From: Chryseobacterium gleum
GTDB lineage: Bacteria; Bacteroidota; Bacteroidia; Flavobacteriales_D; Sanyastnellaceae
DNA length: 10,528 bases
Assembly (NCBI GenBank): GCA_945897395.1
Contig: CAMDFE010000032.1
Span: 1 to 10,528, forward strand
Direction: 5' to 3'
The notes below the pieces were generated by a model that made no database searches, was not told where the DNA came from, and saw nothing but the letters and a program-made list of their open reading frames with translations. The position numbers and the translations under genes are program-made. Below, piece after piece: positions 1-5,818 of this stretch (its first letter is position 1; the number at the start of each line of letters is the position of its first letter).

Positions 1-114
1 TTTATTGCCACTGAAGACCTCGGCATTGCGCATGAAAATGGAACCTTCGAGATACTCGGAAGAATGAATCACGCCGAGATTAGAGGATGTAATTTACTTT
101 TTTTAGAATCCTAG
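1..114 (+). CDS. C-terminal end of a probable LuxE-type acyltransferase (5' end outside window)
   Basis: An open frame enters at base 1 and runs 37 codons to a TAG at 112-114. The peptide contains ATEDLGIAHENGTFEILGR followed by an A-E-I-R-G-C-N-L-L tail. The 'T-D/E-D-L-G ... G-x-F-E-V-L-G-R' pattern is the usual C-terminal signature of adenylate-forming (ANL) and LuxE acyl-protein synthetase-like enzymes. The ending 'IRGCNLL' resembles, from memory, the tail of the LuxE-like acyltransferases common in Bacteroidota. These enzymes handle activated acyl groups, but the substrate cannot be judged from this fragment. The gene converges on tyrS and probably ends at the hairpin at 219-259. The family call rests on a short tail only; a different ANL-superfamily enzyme is possible. 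Confidence 0.5.
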   Translation, partial: FIATEDLGIAHENGTFEILGRMNHAEIRGCNLLFLES

Positions 115-218
115 GCAACCATTTATTTTCTTCCTCGTCTTGAATACAGAAGTTTCTAACTTCTTAGCCGAATTGAAATGTGTTGGGCAGGACAATTTGG
201 TGATATGATTTCCTAAAC

Positions 219-259
219 AAAATAAGCAGGGGGTTCCAAAGGGAACCCCTGCTTATTTT
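219..259. terminator. Bidirectional intrinsic terminator between the acyltransferase and tyrS
   Basis: Left arm 219-237 pairs with right arm 242-259: an 18-bp stem with one bulged G at 229 and a 4-base loop (AAAG, 238-241). The core is GC-rich (GGGGTTCC/GGAACCCC) and the outer part is A-rich on the left and T-rich on the right, so both transcripts end in a U-rich run. It lies between two convergent genes and overlaps the TAA stop of tyrS (258-260). This is the standard layout for a shared terminator. Confidence 0.85.
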
Positions 260-1535
260 ATAGACATTTCAACAAGAAGTAATTCTTCTTACCGCGTTGA
301 AGAATGACTAACTCTCCGTGAATCAAATGACTTGCATCAATCTTAGCGTCTATCCCAACTTTTTCTTTATTCACTGCAATGCTGTTCTCTTGTAAGGCAC
401 GTCTGGCTTCGCCTTTGGACGGAAGGAATCCTGAGTTAACCAACACATCGATAATATCGGCACCCGCCTCTATATCACTTTTATTCATTGTTCCTTGCGG
501 AACTCCTTCAAAAATATCGAGCAACATTTCTTTCGAAAGCGAATCGAATGTGCTGTCTTTCGAGAATAAAATACCTGATGCCTGAATAGCTTGTGTAGTA
601 TCTGACCCGCTGTGCACGCGCGTAGTAATATCTTCCGCCAAGGCCTTCTGAAGTGCCCGCATTCCAGGGTCTAGCAGATGTTGCGCTTCCAATGCTTCAA
701 TTTCTTCTTTTCCTTTCAATGTAAAAATGCGAATGAAATTCTTCGCGTCCTCATCGCTCGCGTTCAACCAAAACTGATAAAATTTATAAGGTGAAGTGCG
801 TGCAGCATCGAGCCACACATTTCCACTTTCCGTTTTTCCGAATTTCGTCCCATCGGCCTTTTTAATGAGCGGAGTAGTCAAAGCAAAAGCACTTCCTCCG
901 TCTATTCTTCGAATCAATTCTGTTCCTGTGGTAATGTTTCCCCATTGGTCTGAACCGCCCATTTGCATGGTAATTCCATGATTCTTCCACAAATAATAAA
1001 AGTCGTACCCTTGAATAAGTTGGTAAGTAAATTCGGTGAAGCTCATGCCCTCGCGATCCTCTCCACTGATTCGGTTTTTCACCGAATCTTTCGCCATCAT
1101 GTAATTTACGGTCAAGCGTTTTCCGACATCGCGAATAAATTCCAAGAAACCCATTTCTTTGAACCAATCGTAGTTGTTTACGATTTCCGCAGAGCGGTCT
1201 CCGCAATTGAAATCAAGAAAACGCTCTAACTGTTTTTGCTGACATTCTTGGTTGTAACGCAATTCCTCTTCACCCAATAAATTCCTTTCCGCTGATTTTC
1301 CGCTTGGGTCACCTACCATTCCAGTTGCGCCACCTATAAGGGCCACAGGCTTGTGCCCACTTTGTTGAAAATGAAGAAGGGTCATAATTTGAACCATATT
1401 CCCCACGCCCAAAGAGCTAGCCGTTGGATCGAATCCGATATATGCTTTGCGCATTTGCGCATTCAAGTGGGCGTCAGTATCTGGAATGCTCGTGTGTAAC
1501 ATTCCTCTCCATTGCAACTCCTCTACAAAATTCAT
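258..1535 (-). CDS. tyrS: Tyrosyl-tRNA synthetase (class I)
   Basis: This gene encodes a 425-residue cytoplasmic enzyme that activates tyrosine with ATP and charges tRNA-Tyr. The class I Rossmann domain starts with AYIGFDPTASSL (31-42), where the HIGH motif is expected. It continues with the tyrosine-pocket segments GGATGMVGDPSGKS (68-81), YQLIQGYDF (171-179) and GGSDQWGN (193-200), and ends with the KMSKS-type loop KFGKT (231-235). A C-terminal S4-like RNA-binding domain covers about 362-425 (SKGEARRAL at 373-381). Length is normal for the family. The odd point is the HIGH motif, which reads G43-V-G-N46 instead of H-I-G-H/N. The ATG at 1535 fits the conserved N-terminus (NFVEELQWRGM). It lies 28 bp downstream of murF on the same strand and is probably cotranscribed with it; I see no convincing promoter in the gap. 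Confidence 0.96.
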   Translation of the reverse strand: MNFVEELQWRGMLHTSIPDTDAHLNAQMRKAYIGFDPTASSLGVGNMVQIMTLLHFQQSGHKPVALIGGATGMVGDPSGKSAERNLLGEEELRYNQECQQKQLERFLDFNCGDRSAEIVNNYDWFKEMGFLEFIRDVGKRLTVNYMMAKDSVKNRISGEDREGMSFTEFTYQLIQGYDFYYLWKNHGITMQMGGSDQWGNITTGTELIRRIDGGSAFALTTPLIKKADGTKFGKTESGNVWLDAARTSPYKFYQFWLNASDEDAKNFIRIFTLKGKEEIEALEAQHLLDPGMRALQKALAEDITTRVHSGSDTTQAIQASGILFSKDSTFDSLSKEMLLDIFEGVPQGTMNKSDIEAGADIIDVLVNSGFLPSKGEARRALQENSIAVNKEKVGIDAKIDASHLIHGELVILQRGKKNYFLLKCL

Positions 1536-1563
1536 CTTTTATTTTTTTACGAAAATACAACCA

Positions 1564-2832
1564 TTAAATCACTTCCTTCAATTGTTCCAAACGCATTCCG
1601 CGCGAACCTTTCAACAAAACTATTTTCCCTTTCACTTCGTTCAACCCCAAATATTCCAGTGCATTCTGAGCATTTAAAAGTTCTGTTGCTCCCACTGATT
1701 GAAACTCCTTCCCAATAAAAATTCCTTGAAGACCAAGTTCTTTTGTGAGCTCGAGAATCTTTCTGTGTTCCTCCTCTGCGTATTCGCCCAATTCGAACAT
1801 ATCTCCAATAATGAAAAACGTGTTTTCCATTTTTGAAAGATTCAACAAGGCAGCTTCCATACTGCTCGGATTGGCATTGTAAGCGTCGAGAATAACTTTA
1901 TTCTTACCAGAATCCCACCACTGACTGCGGTTGTTCTCGGGGGTATAGGCCCCAATGGCTTTGCACATCTGCTCAGAAGAAACTCCGAACTCATATCCAA
2001 CTGCAATGGCTGTAGCCATGTTAAACAAATTGTACGTCCCCGCCATTTGGGCGTGACACGTGCACGGATGGTCGTCGGAAGGAGTGCTAAACTCAAAAGA
2101 GAGAGTAGGATGTTCGGCTACCGTCTGCAGATGAAATCCACCCGTTTTGAATCCATATTTTTTATGTTGAATGGATTCCGCCATGGTATCGAGATGAACC
2201 AATTCAGTATTCACTAGACACATTCCACCATGGGAACTAACATAATCGAATAGTTCTCCCTTTCCTATAATAATACCCTCTATTCCGCCGAATCCTTCTA
2301 AATGAGCTTTTCCAATGTTTGTAATGACCCCATAATCCGGCATCGCGTATTCGCAGTAAGAAGCTATTTCCTTTTGGTGATTCGCTCCCATTTCAATGAT
2401 TGCCATTTCGCAGTCGGCAGGAACGGCTAACAAGGAAAGTGGAACTCCTATGTGATTATTCAGATTACCGTGTGTTGCGAATGTCTTGTATTTCATGCTT
2501 AAGACTTCTCGCATGAGCTCTTTCGTGGTGGTCTTTCCATTGCTTCCTGTTATGCCTATAACAGGAAAGGCAAAAGTTTCGCGGTAGCGTTTTGCTAATG
2601 CTTGAAGGGTATGCAAACTATTTTCTACAAGAACAATTCGATTTGAAGAAACATTTATTTCTTCGTCTACAATCACTAGCGAGGCTCCTGAATCCAGCGC
2701 TTGCTGGGCAAAAAGATTCCCATTAAAATTATCTCCCTTCAATGCAAAAAAAACATCATTCGTCCGCACATTACGAGTATCTGTGGTGACGCTTCGTACT
2801 TCTAAAAATTTTTGAAAAATGAATTCAATCAT
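1564..2832 (-). CDS. murF: UDP-N-acetylmuramoyl-tripeptide--D-alanyl-D-alanine ligase
   Basis: MurF is the cytoplasmic ligase that uses ATP to add D-Ala-D-Ala to the UDP-MurNAc-tripeptide, the last soluble step of peptidoglycan precursor synthesis. The 422-residue product shows the substrate-binding SVTTDTR (14-20), the ATP-binding P-loop GITGSNGKTTTKE (93-105), HGNLNNHIGVPL (121-132), EMGANHQKEI (147-156), ITNIGKAHLEGFGG (170-183), and a lysine in GKGEL (K191) where Mur ligases carry the carbamylated lysine. The C-terminal domain has DAYNANPSSM (316-325) and LKGSRGMRLE (407-416). Length is near the family norm. I set the start at the ATG at 2832 (MIEF...): the frame stays open 39 more codons upstream, but that stretch crosses a terminator hairpin and the end of gldJ. 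murF follows gldJ in the same direction and precedes tyrS by 28 bp. Confidence 0.95.
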   Translation of the reverse strand: MIEFIFQKFLEVRSVTTDTRNVRTNDVFFALKGDNFNGNLFAQQALDSGASLVIVDEEINVSSNRIVLVENSLHTLQALAKRYRETFAFPVIGITGSNGKTTTKELMREVLSMKYKTFATHGNLNNHIGVPLSLLAVPADCEMAIIEMGANHQKEIASYCEYAMPDYGVITNIGKAHLEGFGGIEGIIIGKGELFDYVSSHGGMCLVNTELVHLDTMAESIQHKKYGFKTGGFHLQTVAEHPTLSFEFSTPSDDHPCTCHAQMAGTYNLFNMATAIAVGYEFGVSSEQMCKAIGAYTPENNRSQWWDSGKNKVILDAYNANPSSMEAALLNLSKMENTFFIIGDMFELGEYAEEEHRKILELTKELGLQGIFIGKEFQSVGATELLNAQNALEYLGLNEVKGKIVLLKGSRGMRLEQLKEVI

Positions 2833-2846
2833 GGTGCTAAAATAAA

Positions 2847-2868
2847 ACACCCCGCTGATGCGGGGTGT
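2847..2868 (-). terminator. Intrinsic terminator after gldJ
   Basis: A perfect 9-bp stem (ACACCCCGC / GCGGGGTGT) with a 4-base loop. Read on the minus strand it is followed by TTTATTTT, the layout of a rho-independent terminator. It sits 23 bp after the gldJ stop and ends 14 bp before the murF ATG, so it separates the T9SS unit from murF-tyrS. The plus-strand side has no clean T run directly after the stem, so I assign it to the minus strand. Confidence 0.85.
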
Positions 2869-2891
2869 AATGTTTTGATAATTCAGAAAGA

Positions 2892-4652
2892 TTATTCTTC
2901 TCCTTTCGCTCCTATACCCGATGGTGAACCTACACGGTCCATAGCGCAACGGAATCCGAGAGAACGACTCGACTTTCTTTCGTCCATAAATCTTCTTGTA
3001 CTTGGAATGTTGTAATACACACGATCTTCCCAGCTACCGCCTTTGTATACGCGTGATCTGTTATTCACCAAGGTAGTCTTCCCATAGTCATACATGCGAT
3101 CTGCACGATTTTCAAAATCGGCATCTAAGTATTTAGAACTACTTTGGAAATCACCATCGTTGAAATCAATGTTGTCTGCTTTGCGGTAGTTCGTTCTGTT
3201 GATGTTTTCTTCCAACGAAACGTTTCTCATTTTCTGACGACCTGACGTACTTACGATGAAGTTCTCAATGTTATCGACCATTGTGTAGGCGATGTCTGCT
3301 TCTGAACTACGAATCAACTCCATAATTTCATCCATGATAGCCATAGACTCTTCCTCACGACGTTGGTCACGCTTTTCAATTGCTTGACCAATTTTCACTA
3401 AGCTTTGATCCAACACTTGAATATCTTTCTCTCCGTATTTGCTACGTGTAATCAAAGAAGAATCTTGCAAACTCTCCAAATATTTTTTCACTTCATCTAC
3501 ATCGTAAACGTTGTAGGTTAATTTGTCTGCAACAGAACCATCACTATTCACAGTTTTAGTCTTGTAAACGTTGCCTCTAAATGGACGGAATTCCGAACGA
3601 TCATCGTCTGTAAGTGGACGATATACATCTGAAACCCACTCAGAAACGTTACCAGCCATGTTATACAAACCAAAGTCGTTTGGTGGATATTGGTAAACAG
3701 GAGCCGTAATATCAGCGTTATCGTTTAAGTAACCAGCAACACCCATTGCATCTCCCGTTCCACGCATGAAGTTAGCGCGCATGGTTCCGAAGTATTCCGT
3801 TCCATTGTCTCCGTTACGAACGTAGTGACCGTTCCATGGGTATGTTCTACGATCTGTAATTAATTCCTGGTATGAGTTTCCAATAAGAGCCATTGCTGCG
3901 TATTCCCACTCAGCCTCATTAGGCAAGCGGTAGCGTGGTAATAGAATTCCATCTTCCAATCTTACTTTACGGAAAGGATCTCCTTTAGGATTGTAGTTTG
4001 GAAGACCTTCTCCCAATTGCTCTCCTTCGTATTGTCCGTTGAAATAAGTTTCTGTAGTGAAGTGTTCATCTGCACCTTGTGCTGCCAAGTTGTGAGCTAA
4101 GAACCCTTCACGAACCAAAATTTGCTCATTCACACGGTCTGTTCTCCAAGAGCAGTAGTCGTTGGCTTGTAACCAACTCACACCTACTACAGGATAATCC
4201 TGATAAGCTGGGTGACGCAAGTATAACTCTACGTATTTCTCCATGTCTTGGTCTTTTTGTCTCCAGCAGTTGGTATCTGGAAGTGCGCGACCAATTAATT
4301 CTGGGTAAGAATCTGCATAAACCATCTCTAACCAACGCAGATAATCTAACCAGTGTTGGTTAGTTACCTCTGTTTCATCCATATAGAATGAACTTACGGT
4401 TACAGGGGTTTGCAAGTTATCCCAGGTGTAATTTACGTCGTCTTCAACGCGACCCATTGAGAAGCGACCGCCTTCAATGAATACTAAACCTGGACCGGTT
4501 TCTTGACCTGCATACTCAACACGATCGAAACCTCCGTTATCGGGATTGTTGTATTCCCAACCCGTTGCAGAAGAACGATTCTCCTCGCATGAGTTAAGCA
4601 CAACCATACCTGAAAGGGCGAGTGTTGTAAGGGCTAATTTGAAGTTTTTCAT
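2892..4652 (-). CDS. gldJ: Gliding motility/T9SS lipoprotein GldJ
   Basis: GldJ is an outer-membrane lipoprotein of the periplasmic gliding/T9SS apparatus; in Flavobacterium johnsoniae it is needed for gliding and for stability of the T9SS ring lipoprotein GldK. The 586-residue product starts with a lipoprotein signal (VVLNS-C, acylated Cys22) followed by the GldJ-like SSATGWEYN. It has an FGE-sulfatase (SUMF1) fold: GLVFIEGGRFSMG (55-67), YMDETEVTN (90-98), YPVVGVSW (153-160), YRLPNEAEWEYAA (241-253), GLYNMAGNVSEW (328-339), VYKGGSWEDRVYY (535-547) and LGFRCAMD (565-572). A charged, helix-rich insertion lies at about 345-530. The copper-binding cysteine pair of true formylglycine-generating enzymes aligns with D543 and N548, so a structural rather than enzymatic role is expected. 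An AGGAAA stretch lies just upstream of the start. The gap to the upstream PorP/SprF gene is 42 bp without a visible promoter, which suggests cotranscription. The related GldK is less likely because of the N-terminal match. Confidence 0.93.
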   Translation of the reverse strand: MKNFKLALTTLALSGMVVLNSCEENRSSATGWEYNNPDNGGFDRVEYAGQETGPGLVFIEGGRFSMGRVEDDVNYTWDNLQTPVTVSSFYMDETEVTNQHWLDYLRWLEMVYADSYPELIGRALPDTNCWRQKDQDMEKYVELYLRHPAYQDYPVVGVSWLQANDYCSWRTDRVNEQILVREGFLAHNLAAQGADEHFTTETYFNGQYEGEQLGEGLPNYNPKGDPFRKVRLEDGILLPRYRLPNEAEWEYAAMALIGNSYQELITDRRTYPWNGHYVRNGDNGTEYFGTMRANFMRGTGDAMGVAGYLNDNADITAPVYQYPPNDFGLYNMAGNVSEWVSDVYRPLTDDDRSEFRPFRGNVYKTKTVNSDGSVADKLTYNVYDVDEVKKYLESLQDSSLITRSKYGEKDIQVLDQSLVKIGQAIEKRDQRREEESMAIMDEIMELIRSSEADIAYTMVDNIENFIVSTSGRQKMRNVSLEENINRTNYRKADNIDFNDGDFQSSSKYLDADFENRADRMYDYGKTTLVNNRSRVYKGGSWEDRVYYNIPSTRRFMDERKSSRSLGFRCAMDRVGSPSGIGAKGEE

Positions 4653-4694
4653 GATTTCCTATTTTATGAAATAACTGTTGGGTTTCTTATATAA

Positions 4695-5681
4695 CTAAAA
4701 AGAAGGACACGCTATTGTGCGGAACTTCGGTTTTCTTGGGCGACAGTCGAAATTAATTCCCAAAGACACCTCGTGTGACCCGCCTGTAGCAGGAGTTAAA
4801 GCGCTAACAGTGATGTCATAACTATAACCTACACGAATGTTGTCGTTTTGTAATCCCAATGTAGCAATGAAGCTATCGCTGTAACGCTGTCCAAATAACA
4901 AACCGCGGAACCAAACTCCAGCAACGATAGGACCTTTGGTTATGTACATACCCAGGTTCAATTGTTGGAATTCACCTTGACGGCGATAAAGAATATTCGG
5001 AGAAAGTGTGCTCGAGTCTTTATATTTCTGCTTAATAGGAATAACTGCTCCAGCGTGCACGGTGTATTTCATTGGAAGACGAGAAGTACCTACAATCAAA
5101 CTTTCGTTAGGCTCATTCAAGTGGTGAACTGCAAAACCTCCGTAAAAAGTTTGACTAAAACCAAGGACTCCAGCAGAGAAATCAATGTTTTTAACGCTTC
5201 CACCACGTGGGGTATCACCTGTTTCGTAGATAAATCCTTTGCGCGGATCAATCATATCACCGAAAGTAAGCTTGCTCCAGTCCAAAGATTTTTGGAAGTA
5301 TGACGCTTGGAAACCGGCTTTTATGCTGAATTTGCGGTTAATGGCTTGTTGGTATGAGTATATACCACTCACTGTGGTTGTGTTCAACGTGTTTTGCGCG
5401 GCACGATCATTCATGACCATAATACCTAAACCACCTGAAACTGTTTCAACGTGCTGGTCATAACTGGCACACGTTGTAACGTATGCACCGGTTAATGATG
5501 GCCATTGGTTTCTGTAGTTCATTACAAAACGTGGGCATTTTGAAGTCCCTGCAAATGCTGGGTTCAAGTACAGTGGGTTTGAGTAAAACTGTGTGAACTC
5601 GGGATCTTGGGCAATAACGTTAGTTACACCCATTACACAGATCATGAACCCTAAGAATTTTAATTTCATCGCAATCTTCAT
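4695..5681 (-). CDS. PorP/SprF-family T9SS outer-membrane protein
   Basis: This is a predicted outer-membrane beta-barrel of the PorP/SprF family. Known members either anchor the T9SS to the outer membrane (PorP) or serve a specific cargo protein (SprF with the adhesin SprB). The mature N-terminus has the family signature QDPEFTQFYSNPLYLNPAFAGT followed closely by an M-N-Y-R-N-Q-W-P segment. The rest is rich in alternating short strands, typical of the family, and the protein ends in a basic tail with Cys. A signal peptide is cleaved as VIA|Q. The frame is open from 5741, but the candidate promoter at 5716-5742 lies inside that extension. The start is therefore either the ATG at 5681 (328 residues, used here) or the one at 5669 (324 residues). 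It heads the leftward unit and is followed by gldJ after 42 bp. Whether it is the core PorP or a cargo-specific paralog cannot be told from sequence. Confidence 0.88.
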   Translation of the reverse strand: MKIAMKLKFLGFMICVMGVTNVIAQDPEFTQFYSNPLYLNPAFAGTSKCPRFVMNYRNQWPSLTGAYVTTCASYDQHVETVSGGLGIMVMNDRAAQNTLNTTTVSGIYSYQQAINRKFSIKAGFQASYFQKSLDWSKLTFGDMIDPRKGFIYETGDTPRGGSVKNIDFSAGVLGFSQTFYGGFAVHHLNEPNESLIVGTSRLPMKYTVHAGAVIPIKQKYKDSSTLSPNILYRRQGEFQQLNLGMYITKGPIVAGVWFRGLLFGQRYSDSFIATLGLQNDNIRVGYSYDITVSALTPATGGSHEVSLGINFDCRPRKPKFRTIACPSF

Positions 5682-5715
5682 CCGAAAGTTTGTAAAAAAT
5701 ATTCGATTTGAATAG

Positions 5716-5742
5716 CAATTATACAACATTTTTGCTTTCAAA
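5716..5742 (-). promoter_or_regulatory. Candidate promoter for the porP/sprF-gldJ unit
   Basis: On the minus strand TATAATTG (5723-5716) matches the Bacteroidota -7 element TAnnTTTG at all but one position, and TTTG (5742-5739) could be the -33 element. The 15-base spacing is shorter than the usual 17-20 or more. Transcription would start near 5709, giving a leader of about 28 bases to the ATG at 5681. The fit is imperfect. Confidence 0.4.
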
Positions 5743-5747
5743 TAACA

Positions 5748-5796
5748 TGAGGCCTAAACAATAAATTGGAATAACTTTGGTTATTGGCAGGCCTCA
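5748..5796. repeat. Imperfect inverted repeat bracketing the porU core promoter
   Basis: Left arm 5748-5764 is TGAGGCCTAAACAATAA. Its reverse complement, TTATTGTTTAGGCCTCA, matches the right arm 5781-5796 (TTATTGGCAGGCCTCA) in a 6-base block (TTATTG) and an 8-base block (AGGCCTCA), separated by TTT versus GC. The 16-base spacer (5765-5780) contains the -7 element of porU. The left arm lies where the -33 element should be and the right arm covers the likely start of transcription. It would not form a hairpin in either predicted transcript, so a DNA-level operator is the more natural reading. That function is inferred. Confidence 0.55.
5772..5779 (+). promoter_or_regulatory. -7 element of the porU promoter
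   Basis: TAACTTTG is an exact match to the Bacteroidota -7 consensus TAnnTTTG. Transcription would start near 5785, giving a leader of about 34 bases to the ATG at 5819. No TTTG is found at the -33 position, where the left arm of the inverted repeat lies instead, so the promoter may be weak or depend on another factor. Confidence 0.6.
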
Positions 5797-5818
5797 AAGC
5801 AAAACCTCAGACGATCAA

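Noticed and set aside
148..164. 7-bp hairpin AGAAGTT-TCT-AACTTCT after the acyltransferase fragment
   Set aside because: It is AT-rich, short and has no T tract; the much stronger hairpin at 219-259 explains termination.
862..1206. 114-codon open frame inside tyrS, and similar frames at 963-1229, 4126-4335, 7803-8051, 9284-9568
   Set aside because: They lie fully inside well-supported genes in other frames, have basic low-quality compositions and no recognisable domain.
1536..1563. TATTTTCG in the murF-tyrS gap as a tyrS promoter
   Set aside because: It has a mismatch in the conserved TTTG, no fitting -33 element was noted, and it lies too close to the ATG for a normal leader; cotranscription with murF is simpler.
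2833..2949. 39-codon upstream extension of the murF frame
   Set aside because: It crosses the terminator hairpin at 2847-2868 and overlaps the end of gldJ; the conserved MurF N-terminus begins at the ATG at 2832.
5682..5741. 20-residue upstream extension of the PorP/SprF protein
   Set aside because: It would put a non-signal sequence in front of a good signal peptide and would start upstream of the candidate promoter.
5748..5796. Reading the inverted repeat as an invertible promoter (phase-variation switch)
   Set aside because: Inverted repeats of known Bacteroidota invertible promoters enclose a much longer segment; a 16-base spacer is too short to be inverted, and no recombinase gene is nearby in the window.
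5777..5818. TTG start for porU at 5777
   Set aside because: The TTG is part of the exact -7 promoter element TAACTTTG; the ATG at 5819 starts directly at the signal peptide.
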